Positions 1 through 9,187 of a DNA stretch of 64,000 bases are shown piece after piece. The stretch is from Bog-877 sp050734135 (GTDB lineage Bacteria > Chloroflexota > Dormibacteria > Aeolococcales > Bog-877), in the NCBI GenBank assembly GCA_050734135.1, contig JBOHUG010000082.1, positions 1 to 64,000 of the forward strand, in the 5' to 3' direction. A program made the position numbers and the translations under genes. The notes below the pieces were generated by a model. The model did no database searches, was not told the DNA's origin, and worked only from the letters and a program-made list of their open reading frames with translations. Position 1 is the first letter of the stretch. Each line of letters opens with the position of its first letter.

Positions 1-157
1 GATGATGCTCACCACCGAAGCGCTGGTGGCCGATGTTCCGGAGTTGGCTCCCGCGTTGCCAAGCGGGGGTGGCGATGACGGCATGGGTGGCATGGGCGGG
101 ATGGGTGGCATGGGCGGGATGGGGGACATGGGGGGAATGGGAGACATGGACTTCTGA
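1..157 (+). CDS. groL: Chaperonin GroEL, C-terminal fragment (cut by window edge)
   Basis: Only the last ~51 codons are present; the frame is open to the left edge and stops with TGA at 155-157. The tail carries a run of Gly-Gly-Met repeats (seven GGM/GDM units) ending in Met-Asp-Phe. Such a flexible GGM tail is the hallmark of the GroEL C terminus, which projects into the folding cavity. The repeat run is longer than the usual four units and is interrupted by GDM. The identification rests on this tail alone, but it is distinctive. Confidence 0.85.
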   Translation, partial: MMLTTEALVADVPELAPALPSGGGDDGMGGMGGMGGMGGMGDMGGMGDMDF

Positions 158-183
158 CCCTCCTCCGGGCGGAGAATGTTCAG

Positions 184-1056
184 ATGCCCAGTACTTCACT
201 CCTCAAAGTTGCGGCCTGCCAGTACGCTCCTCGACTGGGAGATCGAGAAGGCAATGCCGACCGAGGGGCCCGATGGATCGCTCGTGCGGCCGACGCCGGA
301 GCCGAACTGATAGTGCTTCCGGAACTGGCCTCCTCCGGCTACGCTTTCGCCAGTGAGACGGAAGCCGCCGCGGCAGCCGAGGAACGCACAGGACTATGCC
401 TGACGAGATGGGGTGAGAGCTGTCACCGGCTCGGTGTCTTCGTAGCGGCCGGCTTCTGCGAGCAGGGTCCCTCGGGGCGGTACAACTCGGCAGCGCTGAT
501 AGGCCCGGACGGGTTGATCGGCGTCTATCAGAAGGCGCATCTCTTCTACGACGAGCAGAGCTACTTTGAGCCGGGTGACAGCGGCTTCCCGGTCTTCGAG
601 CTGCCCTTCGGCAAGGTCGGAATGCTTGTCTGCTACGACCTCTGGTTCCCTGAAGCGGCTCGAGTGCTGGCTTTGGCAGGTGCCGATGTCATCTGCGTAC
701 CCACCAACTGGGTGGCCAACTTCCGGAGAAGGGTCGCAGATGAGCGGGGCTGGATCATGGGCAACTACGCCTCCGTCGCCGTGGCTACCCAGAATCAAGT
801 TTTCGTGGTGGCAGCAGACCGGATCGGTACCGAGCGAGAGGTGGAGTTCATCGGCGGCAGCTGCATCGTGGGACCCGAGGGCTGGCTGCTGGCGGGTCCG
901 GCGGCGAGAACCGATGAGGCTCTGCTTTTGGCCGACCTCGACCTCCGTCAGGCCACTGCCCGTCGCCAGCGCACGCCTCGGAACCACGGCTTCTCGGATC
1001 GGCGCCCTGCGCTCTACGGCGAGCTCACCGCCTCCCGTTCGCCAGCCCGGGAGTGA
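184..1056 (+). CDS. Nitrilase-superfamily carbon-nitrogen hydrolase
   Basis: A 290-aa protein with the complete Glu-Lys-Cys triad of the nitrilase superfamily. Glu47 is in LPELASSGY, Lys117 in YQKAHLF and Cys150 in LVCYDLWFPE. The family hydrolyses non-peptide C-N bonds of amides, ureido acids or nitriles in the cytoplasm. The length fits omega-amidase, N-carbamoylputrescine amidase or beta-ureidopropionase types; the substrate cannot be read from sequence. It follows groEL by 26 nt, and its TGA overlaps the GTG of pcrA (GTGA), so the two are probably translationally coupled. A role linked to the aminotransferase/semialdehyde dehydrogenase pair at 15-18 kb is possible but is only inference. 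Confidence 0.9.
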   Translation: MPSTSLLKVAACQYAPRLGDREGNADRGARWIARAADAGAELIVLPELASSGYAFASETEAAAAAEERTGLCLTRWGESCHRLGVFVAAGFCEQGPSGRYNSAALIGPDGLIGVYQKAHLFYDEQSYFEPGDSGFPVFELPFGKVGMLVCYDLWFPEAARVLALAGADVICVPTNWVANFRRRVADERGWIMGNYASVAVATQNQVFVVAADRIGTEREVEFIGGSCIVGPEGWLLAGPAARTDEALLLADLDLRQATARRQRTPRNHGFSDRRPALYGELTASRSPARE

Positions 1057-3359
1057 CACCAGCTGCAGGGCTTGGCCAGCCCGGCTACTCGGCAACGGCG
1101 GAGGCGAGCGCAGGGTTGCTGAGGGGCCTCAACCGGGCCCAGCGGGAGGCGGTAGTGGCGCCGGACCAGCCGGTACTGGTGCTGGCTGGAGCGGGCTCGG
1201 GGAAGACCCGAGTTCTCACTCACCGGATCGCCTACCTGTTGGCAGAGCGGAGAGCCAGTGCCGACCGAGTGATGGCGGTCACCTTCACCAACAAAGCTGC
1301 TCGCGAGATGCGCTCCAGAATCACCGGTCTGCTCGGCGCCGAGCCCCATGGCATGTGGCTGGGGACTTTTCACGCTTGCAGCGCACGGATCTTGCGGGAC
1401 AAAGGCGAGCTGATCGGGATTCCCCGCAACTTCGTCATCTATGACGAGGTCGACCGGTCCGCGCTGATCAAGGAAGCCATCCGCCAGGCTGGGCTCGACG
1501 AGAGGCGACTCAGCCCGGCCACTGTGGGTGGCGAGATCTCTCGCGCCAAAAATGACCTGAAGGATGCCAGCGCGTTTGCCGCCGGCGCGGTCGGTTACCT
1601 GGAAACCCAGGTGGCCTCGGTATATCCCCGCTATCAAGCCCTCCTCGAGGCCGCGGGAGCGCTTGACTTCGATGATCTGCTGTTTCGCGTGGTCGAATTG
1701 TTCCAGCAATCGGAGGAGGCGGGAACCCGGTACCGGCACCGCTTTGACCATGTTTTGGTGGACGAGTATCAGGACACCAACCGAGCCCAATATCTCTTCC
1801 TGCGAGATCTGGCTGACGAGCACCGACGCATCACGGTGGTGGGCGATCCGGATCAATCCGTTTATAGTTGGCGGGGCGCAGATATCCGCAACATCCTCGA
1901 ATTTCAGCGGGATTATTCGGACGCTCTGGTGATTCCACTGGAGCAGAACTACCGCAGTACCAAGGCGATTCTGGCGGCGGCGCAGTCGGTGATTAGGGAG
2001 AACTCGGAACGGGTCGATAAAGGTCTCTGGACCGAAGGCCCGGACGGCACGGCTGTCGTGGTGGCGCAGCTGTACGACGAACGCGAGGAGGCGACCGCGG
2101 TCGCACGCGAGGCGCGCCGGTTGGTCGACGAGGGTGACTCCGATTTCGGGGACATGGCCATCCTCTATCGGACCAACGCCCAGTCACGGGCATTGGAGGA
2201 GACCCTGCTCCGGGCCGCGATTCCGTACCGGTTGGTGGGCGGGGTTCGCTTCTACCAGCGCCGCGAGGTGAAGGATGTTCTGGCCTACCTGCGGCTGCTG
2301 GTCGTGCCCCGCGACCGGCTGGCTTTCGAACGGGTCGTCAACGTACCCAAACGTGGTGTCGGCGCGCAGTCGCTCAGGGAACTGATGCGCACCGCGTCGG
2401 AGCGTGGGGTGTCCCACTGGGAACTGCTGCGTGATCCCCAGACGGCCGCGGTGCGAGGCGCGGCGGCAACCGGACTGAGGCGCTTTCGGGAAATGCTCGA
2501 GGAGGTCGCCGAATGGGGGTCGTCCTGGCCCTTGGTGACTGTTCTGGACAGACTGCTGGAGCGCAGTGGATATCGGCAGTTCGTTCGGGACGGCAGCCTC
2601 GAGGGCGAGGAGCGCTGGGCCAATGTGGTCGAGCTGCGTGGGCTGGCCGCGGAGCAGGGAGAATTGCCCAGCATCGAGGCCCTGCCGGTATTCCTCGAGC
2701 AGGTGGCGCTGGCCGGCGAGGTGGACCAGATGGACGACGCCACCTCGGCCCTGACCCTGATCACGCTCCACCAGGTCAAGGGGCTGGAGTTCCCGGTCGT
2801 CTTCATAACCGGAGTGGAGGAGGGTCTGCTGCCTCACAGCCGCTCCCTCGACACGCTCGGTGAGATCGAGGAGGAACGCCGATTGCTCTACGTGGGGATG
2901 ACCAGGGCCAAGCGCCGGCTCTACCTGAGCCACTGCTTTCGGCGCCACGTCTACGGGAGCCCGGCTCCGGCAATTCCCTCTCGGTTCCTGGCCGCTTTGG
3001 GCGACCGGGCGGAGGTGGAGCGTTGGGATGTCGGCCCGGCTTCCATTGGGGAGTTCAGCGACCGGTCGACGGGAGAGAGCGCCCGTTTCGTAGTGCCGGT
3101 GGCCGGGCGGAGCCAGCCGCTGCCGCTCCGGCGCGCTCGAGCTGCCGTCTTCGAGTACGCCACCGCTCCTGGGGTGTTGCCGGTGGCCGAGAGCCGCTTC
3201 CAGGCTGGCGACCGGGTAGAGCACGCTCGCTTTGGCCGTGGTGTGATCCGGGCTAGCGAGATGACCGGCGCCGGAGAGGAGGTGGTGATTGACTTCGACT
3301 CCTCCGGCCACCGCCGGTTCGCGGTCAGTGACGCGGTGCTGCATCGGGTCGAAGGCTAG
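1053..3359 (+). CDS. pcrA: ATP-dependent 3'-5' DNA helicase PcrA/UvrD (SF1A)
   Basis: 768 aa with the full set of UvrD/PcrA helicase motifs: Walker A AGAGSGKT (residues 45-52, Lys51), Walker B DEYQD (237-241), motif III GDPDQSVYSWRG (264-275), and the late motif VKGLEFPVVF. The last ~55 residues form the Tudor-like module (GDRVEHARFGRGVI) that PcrA uses to contact RNA polymerase. PcrA/UvrD removes the UvrC-incised oligonucleotide in excision repair and clears proteins from DNA. The GTG start overlaps the TGA of the nitrilase gene. ligA follows after 8 nt, the classic pcrA-ligA pairing. The first ~23 residues are low-complexity and dispensable-looking. Confidence 0.97.
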   Translation: MTPAAGLGQPGYSATAEASAGLLRGLNRAQREAVVAPDQPVLVLAGAGSGKTRVLTHRIAYLLAERRASADRVMAVTFTNKAAREMRSRITGLLGAEPHGMWLGTFHACSARILRDKGELIGIPRNFVIYDEVDRSALIKEAIRQAGLDERRLSPATVGGEISRAKNDLKDASAFAAGAVGYLETQVASVYPRYQALLEAAGALDFDDLLFRVVELFQQSEEAGTRYRHRFDHVLVDEYQDTNRAQYLFLRDLADEHRRITVVGDPDQSVYSWRGADIRNILEFQRDYSDALVIPLEQNYRSTKAILAAAQSVIRENSERVDKGLWTEGPDGTAVVVAQLYDEREEATAVAREARRLVDEGDSDFGDMAILYRTNAQSRALEETLLRAAIPYRLVGGVRFYQRREVKDVLAYLRLLVVPRDRLAFERVVNVPKRGVGAQSLRELMRTASERGVSHWELLRDPQTAAVRGAAATGLRRFREMLEEVAEWGSSWPLVTVLDRLLERSGYRQFVRDGSLEGEERWANVVELRGLAAEQGELPSIEALPVFLEQVALAGEVDQMDDATSALTLITLHQVKGLEFPVVFITGVEEGLLPHSRSLDTLGEIEEERRLLYVGMTRAKRRLYLSHCFRRHVYGSPAPAIPSRFLAALGDRAEVERWDVGPASIGEFSDRSTGESARFVVPVAGRSQPLPLRRARAAVFEYATAPGVLPVAESRFQAGDRVEHARFGRGVIRASEMTGAGEEVVIDFDSSGHRRFAVSDAVLHRVEG

Positions 3360-3367
3360 GTCGGCAA

Positions 3368-5401
3368 GTGGCTAACGGGCCCACTCCGTCCCAGGCCCGC
3401 CGACGAGCCGGGGAGCTGCGCGAGGAGCTGATCCACCACAACTACCTCTACTACGTGCTCGACTCCCCCGAGCTCGCGGACGCCGACTGGGACGCCCTCT
3501 TCCGCGAGCTGGTGGAGCTGGAGTCGACGTATCCCCAGCTCCAAACCAAGGACTCGCCGACCCGGCAGGTAGGCAGCCGGGCCGCAACTCCGTTTCGCAA
3601 AGTCCGGCATCGGGTGCCGATGTACTCGCTGCAGAACGCCTTCTCAAAGGACGAGTTGGTGGCGTTCCGCGAACGGGTTCGGAGGCTGGCCGGGTCGGAT
3701 CCCGATCTCGGAGCGGAGCTGAAGATCGATGGCCTGGCGGTGAGCCTGACGTATACCCAGGGTGCCCTGGAGCTGGGCGCCACCCGCGGCGATGGCGAAG
3801 TAGGGGAAGACATCAGCGCCAACATCCGCACCATCGAGGGCATCCCGCAAAAGTTGGAGCAGGGTCTGCTGCCGGGACTGCCCTCGAGCTTCGAAGTGCG
3901 CGGTGAGGTCTACATGCCGAAAGTGGTCTTGACTGACCTCAATCGGGAAAGGGAGCGGGAGAACCTGCCCCGCTACGCCAACTGCCGCAACGCTGCCGCC
4001 GGGAGTTTGCGCCAGCTGGATTGGCAGGTCACCGCCAGCCGGCACCTAGAGGCCTTCTTCTACGCCAGTGATCCCCATCCGAAGGGAGTCTTCGGCCAGG
4101 CCGAGCTCCTTGACTGGTTGCAGAGGGGCGGCTTCCCAGTGAACCCCCATCGCCAACTGCTCAAGAGCGTCGCGGCGATGGACCAGTACCTGGAGCACTG
4201 GAGAGAGGCGCGTCACCAGCTTCCCTATGAGACCGACGGGGTGGTTCTCAAGGTGGACCGGCTCCAGTTGCAGCAGGAGCTGGGGGCGGATAGTCGGCGG
4301 CCCCGGTGGGCAATCGCCTTCAAGTTCCCTCCAGAGGAACAACAGACCACAGTGCTGGCCATCGAGATCAGTATCGGCCGAACTGGGGTGGCCACTCCGG
4401 TGGCTTGGCTGGAGCCGGTACTGGTGGCGGGATCCACCGTGGAGCGGGCCACTCTGCACAACGAGGACCAGGTCAAGGCCAAGGACATTCGGGTCGGCGA
4501 CCGGGTGGTCATCCGCAAGGCGGGCGAGGTGATTCCCGAAGTGGTTCGGGTGGTACTGGAGTGTCGTGCCTCCGGATCTCGGCCCTTTACCATGCCCAAA
4601 GACTGCCCGGTCTGTGGGACCACACTGGTCCGGGAACCTGGGGAGGCGGCCACCCGCTGCCCCAATCCCCTCTGCCCAGCCCAGCGCCTGCAGCGAATCC
4701 TCCACTTCGTCAGCAGAGGAGCGCTGGACATCGACCGCTGCGGGCCGGCGGTACTCGGTGAGCTGCTGGAGCGTGACTTGCTCAAGTCCCCGGCCGATCT
4801 ATTCCGATTGGAAGTGGAGCAGCTCGAGGAGCTGCCCCTCTTCGGGAAGCGGTCGGCCCGACAGCTTATCGCCGCCATCGGTGCGCGGCGCAATCCGCCG
4901 CTCGATAGGCTCATCTACGCCTTGGGGATCCGGCATGTGGGAGAGCGCACCGCTCGCCTTCTGGCGGAACACTTCGGCAGCCTCGACGCCCTGCGCCTAG
5001 CTGATGTCGCGGCCATTACAGGCGTCGGAGGGATTGGACCGATCGTTGGTGCCGAGGTCGCTCAGTTCTTCGCCAGTCCAGGCGGTACCGAGCTGCTCGA
5101 CCAGCTAACGGAAGTCGGGGTGTACCCCCAGGGAGCGGTCGGCGCCGAAGGGCCCTGGCGGGGCAAGACCTTCGTCCTAACTGGAACCTTGAGCCGATGG
5201 ACCAGAGGCGCCGCCGAGCAGGCGATCCGCGAGTTGGGGGGAACTACTGCCAGCAGCGTCTCGAGGAAGACGACCGCAGTCATCGCAGGGCAAGCGGCCG
5301 GCTCCAAACTGCAGGCCGCAGAGCGACTTGAGGTGCCGGTCGTCAGCGAGGACCGCTTCGCAATGTGGCTGGTCCGTCCCGAGGAGGATCCGGTCGGCTG
5401 A
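3368..5401 (+). CDS. ligA: NAD+-dependent DNA ligase LigA
   Basis: 677 aa, normal LigA length. In order: N-terminal Ia domain with the YY motif that binds NMN (HNYLYYVLD), nucleotidyltransferase domain with the adenylated lysine Lys119 in ELKIDGLAV, OB fold, four-cysteine zinc finger (Cys413, 416, 431, 436), helix-hairpin-helix repeats and a C-terminal BRCT domain starting near residue 595. It seals nicks during replication and repair using NAD+. The GTG start lies 8 nt after pcrA. The gene is complete with all key residues. Confidence 0.98.
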   Translation: MANGPTPSQARRRAGELREELIHHNYLYYVLDSPELADADWDALFRELVELESTYPQLQTKDSPTRQVGSRAATPFRKVRHRVPMYSLQNAFSKDELVAFRERVRRLAGSDPDLGAELKIDGLAVSLTYTQGALELGATRGDGEVGEDISANIRTIEGIPQKLEQGLLPGLPSSFEVRGEVYMPKVVLTDLNRERERENLPRYANCRNAAAGSLRQLDWQVTASRHLEAFFYASDPHPKGVFGQAELLDWLQRGGFPVNPHRQLLKSVAAMDQYLEHWREARHQLPYETDGVVLKVDRLQLQQELGADSRRPRWAIAFKFPPEEQQTTVLAIEISIGRTGVATPVAWLEPVLVAGSTVERATLHNEDQVKAKDIRVGDRVVIRKAGEVIPEVVRVVLECRASGSRPFTMPKDCPVCGTTLVREPGEAATRCPNPLCPAQRLQRILHFVSRGALDIDRCGPAVLGELLERDLLKSPADLFRLEVEQLEELPLFGKRSARQLIAAIGARRNPPLDRLIYALGIRHVGERTARLLAEHFGSLDALRLADVAAITGVGGIGPIVGAEVAQFFASPGGTELLDQLTEVGVYPQGAVGAEGPWRGKTFVLTGTLSRWTRGAAEQAIRELGGTTASSVSRKTTAVIAGQAAGSKLQAAERLEVPVVSEDRFAMWLVRPEEDPVG

Positions 5402-5418
5402 TCGGACCGAAGGCCCGG

Positions 5419-5877
5419 TCAACCCGGTCCACCGTCCCCCCCGCGCAGGAGACGCACCGCCGCATCGGCCGCGTCGAGGGCTTCGATCTGAGGCGAGGCC
5501 AGGGCAGCGGCGGCCTCGCGGCAGGCCTGGAGAGCGGCTTCCAGCTGCTCCAGGGCGATAGCGAGCCCATACCGCTCCACCAGAGGGACCAACTGCTCCG
5601 CTTCGATCTCTAGGTCCACGGCGATCCCCCGCATCAGGGCCGCAAAGCGGTCCCGAGCCTCTTCCAGCTTCAGGGCCGCTTCTTCCAGGCTGGTCTGCGC
5701 CTTGATGCTGGCGCGTCGGGCCCCGGGGATGGGACGGCTGCGGATGACAGCGGCGGCACCGCGCTGACCCGCACCGTCGAGGAGACGGCGAGACATCCTT
5801 GCTGCCGCGAACGCCTCCGCGGCGGCGTAGAGCGCGGCCGGTTGGGGGTCAACAGGCTCGGCTCCGGGCTCGCTCAT
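5419..5877 (-). CDS. Small alpha-helical/coiled-coil protein of unknown function
   Basis: 152 aa from an ATG preceded by a good Shine-Dalgarno (AAAGGAGC, about 9 nt upstream). A longer open frame extends upstream but would run over the gatC promoter, so this start is preferred. The sequence is Ala/Glu/Leu-rich with long predicted helices (EEAALKLEEARDRF, LEQLEAALQACREAA) and no signal peptide or membrane segment. I recognise no family. It is divergent from gatC, with 54 nt between the two start codons, and convergent with ligA (17 nt between stops). Confidence 0.7.
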   Translation of the reverse strand: MSEPGAEPVDPQPAALYAAAEAFAAARMSRRLLDGAGQRGAAAVIRSRPIPGARRASIKAQTSLEEAALKLEEARDRFAALMRGIAVDLEIEAEQLVPLVERYGLAIALEQLEAALQACREAAAALASPQIEALDAADAAVRLLRGGDGGPG

Positions 5878-5890
5878 GCTTCCTGCTCCT

Positions 5891-5922
5891 TTGACGGGTT
5901 CCCGATCACACGATCCTATAAT
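5891..5922 (+). promoter_or_regulatory. gatC promoter; transcript probably leaderless
   Basis: A perfect TATAAT at 5917-5922 is followed 9 nt later by the GTG start of gatC, so transcription would begin at or within 2-3 nt of the start codon. TTGACG at 5891-5896 could be the -35 but the spacer is 20 nt, longer than optimal. No Shine-Dalgarno fits between the -10 box and GTG. Confidence 0.6.
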
Positions 5923-5931
5923 CCTGGCTCT

Positions 5932-6249
5932 GTGGCGGAAGAGCGAGCGGGCGCACCTCCGGCGGGCTCGATAGCCCCTGCCGAGGTCGCCCATGTCAGC
6001 GGTCTGGCGCGGCTGGGGCTGACGAAACCGGAACTGGAGAAGCTGGGATCCCAGCTCGAGGTCATCGTGGCGGCAGTCGGAGAACTCTCGTTGGCGGATA
6101 CCTCCTCAGTGGGGGCCACCGCCCAGGTGGGCAGCCTGCGCAATGTGACTCGACCAGATGTGGTGGGTCCCTGCCTGAGCTCCGACGAAGCGCTGGCGAA
6201 CGCTAGTGTCCAGGCGGCGGGGTTCCTCCGGGTCCCAGCCATCCAGTGA
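5932..6249 (+). CDS. gatC: Asp-tRNA(Asn)/Glu-tRNA(Gln) amidotransferase subunit C
   Basis: 105 aa from a GTG located just after a consensus -10 box. The frame is open further upstream, but the GatC core (VAHVSGLARLGLTKPELEKL) begins about 20 residues after this GTG and the upstream part has no family similarity. GatC is the small subunit that wraps around GatA and GatB in the complex that amidates misacylated Glu-tRNA(Gln) or Asp-tRNA(Asn). Its TGA overlaps the GTG of gatA. The N terminus has a short Ala/Pro-rich extension. Confidence 0.9.
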   Translation: MAEERAGAPPAGSIAPAEVAHVSGLARLGLTKPELEKLGSQLEVIVAAVGELSLADTSSVGATAQVGSLRNVTRPDVVGPCLSSDEALANASVQAAGFLRVPAIQ

Positions 6250-7721
6250 GCTTGCTCGAGCAAACGATTCGGCAGCTCGGACGGCGCCTGCGCAACCGAG
6301 AGTTCTCCGCCGTGGAATTGACCGAGGAAGCCCTCGCCCGGATCGCGCGGTTGGACCAACCGCTGGGCGCCTTTTTGAAGGTCACCCCGGAACTCGCCGT
6401 GGCCGCGGCCAGGGTCGCCGATGAGCGCCTGCACGAGGATCCTGACGGCGCGCCCATCCTCTGTGGGATTCCGGTCGCCTACAAGGACGTCGTCTGCACC
6501 AAGGGAGTCGAGACGACCGCCGGCAGCAAGATCCTGAGCGGATTTGTGCCGCCGTACAGCGCCACGGTAGTGGACCGGCTGGCGGCCTTGGGTGTGGTCC
6601 CCTTGGGGAAGCTGAACTGTGATGAGTTCGCGATGGGCAGCTCCAACGAGAACTCCGCGTTCCAGCTGACGCGCAACCCCTGGGCGCTTGATCGGGTGGC
6701 TGGGGGAAGCAGCGGAGGATCGGCGGTGGCGGTCGCGGCGCGGCTTGCCTGCATCACCCTGGGCAGCGACACCGGGGGGTCGATCCGGCTGCCGGCTTCA
6801 TTCAGTGGCGTGGTCGGGGTCAAGCCCACTTACGGGAGGGTCAGCCGTTATGGGCTGATCGCCTTCGCGAGTTCTTTGGACCAGATCGGTCCCCTGGCCA
6901 AGACAGTGGAGGACGCGGGCCTGGTGCTGACCGCCATCGCGGGTCACGATCCCCGCGACAGCACCACCGTGGCGGCCCCGTTGGACAGCATCCTGGGGGA
7001 GCTTCGCCAGGGAGTGAAGGGTCTGCGGCTTGGGATCCCCCGCGAGTATCTGGAAGTTGGCCTCGAGCCTGAGGTTAGGGCTGCTTTCGAGCAGTCGGTG
7101 AAGACCCTGGAGGGGTTGGGCGCGGTGACCAGAGAGGTCAGCCTGCCCACCACCGAATACGCACTTGCCGCCTACTACGTGATCGCTCCGGCTGAGGCCA
7201 GCAGCAATCTGGCCCGCATGGATGGGGTGCGCTTCGGGCCTGGCTTTGCGGGGGCCACCACGCTGAAGGAGGCGTACCAGGAGGCACGGCACCAGGGATT
7301 CGGGGCGGAAGTTCGTAGGCGGGTCACCCTGGGTACGTATGCCCTGAGCAGCGGCTATTACGACGCCTACTACCTGCGGGCGCAGAAGGTGCGCACCCTG
7401 GTTGCCCAAGACTTCGACCGAGCTTTTGCGGAGGTGGATGCGATCGTCTCCCCGACCGCGCCCACCGCCGCCTTCAAAGTGGGCGAGCGGACCGCCGACC
7501 CCATGGCTATGTACGCGACTGACATCCTGACATTGCCAGCGAATTTGGCGGGGATACCCGGGATTTCGGTGCCATCCGGGTTCGCCAACGGGCTTCCGAT
7601 CGGGTTGCAGATTCTGGGGCCCTATCTCGGGGAGTCGATCTGTTTTCGGGTGGCGCAGAGCCTCGAAGACGAGGTAGGGATCTGGCAAGAGCTGCCGCCC
7701 CTGGCAGGTGACCCCCGGTGA
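6246..7721 (+). CDS. gatA: Glu-tRNA(Gln) amidotransferase subunit A (amidase)
   Basis: 491 aa amidase-signature enzyme. The catalytic Lys-cisSer-Ser triad is visible as Lys80 (VAYKDVV), Ser155 (GGSSGGS) and Ser179 (GSDTGGSIRLP), one residue off the numbering I recall for Staphylococcus GatA. It releases ammonia from glutamine or asparagine and channels it to GatB. The start GTG overlaps the gatC stop and the stop overlaps the gatB start (GTGA on both sides), consistent with one translationally coupled gatCAB operon. The presence of gatCAB implies that the organism makes Gln-tRNA and/or Asn-tRNA by the indirect route. Confidence 0.97.
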   Translation: MSLLEQTIRQLGRRLRNREFSAVELTEEALARIARLDQPLGAFLKVTPELAVAAARVADERLHEDPDGAPILCGIPVAYKDVVCTKGVETTAGSKILSGFVPPYSATVVDRLAALGVVPLGKLNCDEFAMGSSNENSAFQLTRNPWALDRVAGGSSGGSAVAVAARLACITLGSDTGGSIRLPASFSGVVGVKPTYGRVSRYGLIAFASSLDQIGPLAKTVEDAGLVLTAIAGHDPRDSTTVAAPLDSILGELRQGVKGLRLGIPREYLEVGLEPEVRAAFEQSVKTLEGLGAVTREVSLPTTEYALAAYYVIAPAEASSNLARMDGVRFGPGFAGATTLKEAYQEARHQGFGAEVRRRVTLGTYALSSGYYDAYYLRAQKVRTLVAQDFDRAFAEVDAIVSPTAPTAAFKVGERTADPMAMYATDILTLPANLAGIPGISVPSGFANGLPIGLQILGPYLGESICFRVAQSLEDEVGIWQELPPLAGDPR

Positions 7722-9187
7722 GCCAGTTGAGAGGGTCTTCCTGGGAAGCCGTCATCGGGCTCGAGGTGCACGCTCAGCTCCTGACCAAGAGCAAGATGTT
7801 CTGCTCCTGCCGCGCCGACTACTTAGGGCTGCCCCCCAACAGCAACACCTGCCCGGTGTGCCTGGGTCTCCCCGGGGCGCTACCGGTGATCAACGAGGAG
7901 GGTATCCGACTCACGCTGCGGACCGCCCTGGCGCTTAACTGTGAGATCCCCGAATTCACCAAGTTCGATCGCAAGAACTATTTCTATCCCGACCTCCCCA
8001 AGGGCTACCAGATCTCTCAGTACGATCTCCCACTCTCGCGCAATGGTTGGCTGGAGTTCGAGGTTGACGGTAGGGTGGTGCGCGGAGGGATCACCAGGGT
8101 GCATCTGGAGGAGGACACGGGCACTCTCCACCACGCCGGCGAGATCCAAAACTCCGCCTTCTCACTGGTGGATCTGAACCGGGCGGGGGTCCCGCTGATG
8201 GAGATCGTTGGCGACCCGGACCTGCGTTCACCTGCCGAGGCTCGCGCCTACCTGGTGGCTCTACGACAGTTGCTGATCTACATCGGAGTGAATGACGGCA
8301 ATCTGGAGCAGGGCAGTATGCGCTGCGACGCCAACATCTCCCTGCGGCCGCTCGGTGCGGAGCCCCTCGGGGTCAAGGTGGAGGTCAAGAACATGAACTC
8401 CTTCCGCAGCGTCCTGCGAGCCTTGGAATACGAGCTCGGCCGCCAGCGAAAGACCCTGGACGAAGGTGGAAGGTTGAGTCAGGAGACCCGCGGCTGGAGC
8501 GAGCTGGAGCAGCGAACGGTATCTCAGCGGAGCAAAGAGGAAGCCCAGGAATACCGGTACTTTCCGGAGCCCGACCTGCCCCCGCTGCTGATCTCCCGAG
8601 CGCAGGTGGAGGAGGTGCGGGCTGGATTACCAGAACTACCCGCAGCGCGTCGGGCGCGGTTCCAGAGTCAGTACGGCCTTGCTGACGAGCAGGCCCTGCT
8701 GCTCACGGTTCGCCCGGCGGACTCTCGCTATTTTGAGGAGGTGGTGCGGCTGGGAGGGGATCCCCTGCTGGCGGCGAACTGGCAACTCGGGGAATTACAG
8801 GGTTTGTGCAATGCCGCCAATCTGACCGTGGATCAGTCGCAGGTCACTCCCGCTGCGCTGGCGGAGCTGGTCACGCTGGTCCACGACCGCACTGTGACCG
8901 GGAAGGTGGCGAAGGACGTGCTGGCCCAAACCTTCGAGTCCGGCGGGACCCCAACCGAGATGGTGCGCAGCCAGGGGCTGGGTCAGGTTTCCGATGTGGG
9001 GGAGATCTCCGCCATGGTGGATCAGGCGTTGGCCGGCAACGCGAAGGCGGCAGCTGACTACCAGGCGGGTAACGATCGGGCGTTGCAGTCCCTGGTGGGC
9101 GCGGTGATGGGATTGTCCAGGGGTCGCGCCCAAGCCGAGATTGTGCAGCAACTCTTGCGGGAGCGGTTACCGCGACTGGGCGATTGA
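7718..9187 (+). CDS. gatB: Asp/Glu-tRNA amidotransferase subunit B
   Basis: 489 aa, full length. The N-terminal cradle domain contains the GLEVHAQLLTKSKMFC start and the zinc-site cysteines (CSC and CPVC). The kinase-like core has SMRCDANISLRP and VEVKNMNSFRSV, and the C-terminal YqeY-like domain (residues ~340-489) binds tRNA. GatB phosphorylates the misacylated side chain with ATP and transfers ammonia supplied by GatA. It overlaps gatA by 4 nt and the downstream methyltransferase by 4 nt (TTGA). Confidence 0.97.
   Translation: MSQLRGSSWEAVIGLEVHAQLLTKSKMFCSCRADYLGLPPNSNTCPVCLGLPGALPVINEEGIRLTLRTALALNCEIPEFTKFDRKNYFYPDLPKGYQISQYDLPLSRNGWLEFEVDGRVVRGGITRVHLEEDTGTLHHAGEIQNSAFSLVDLNRAGVPLMEIVGDPDLRSPAEARAYLVALRQLLIYIGVNDGNLEQGSMRCDANISLRPLGAEPLGVKVEVKNMNSFRSVLRALEYELGRQRKTLDEGGRLSQETRGWSELEQRTVSQRSKEEAQEYRYFPEPDLPPLLISRAQVEEVRAGLPELPAARRARFQSQYGLADEQALLLTVRPADSRYFEEVVRLGGDPLLAANWQLGELQGLCNAANLTVDQSQVTPAALAELVTLVHDRTVTGKVAKDVLAQTFESGGTPTEMVRSQGLGQVSDVGEISAMVDQALAGNAKAAADYQAGNDRALQSLVGAVMGLSRGRAQAEIVQQLLRERLPRLGD

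Noticed and set aside
1..157. CRISPR-like or tandem DNA repeat in the GGM stretch
   Set aside because: The short repeats are coding (Gly-Gly-Met codons) and belong to GroEL.
33..356. A Trp/Gly-rich open frame across the groEL tail
   Set aside because: It is an alternate-frame reading of the GGM repeats and runs into the nitrilase gene.
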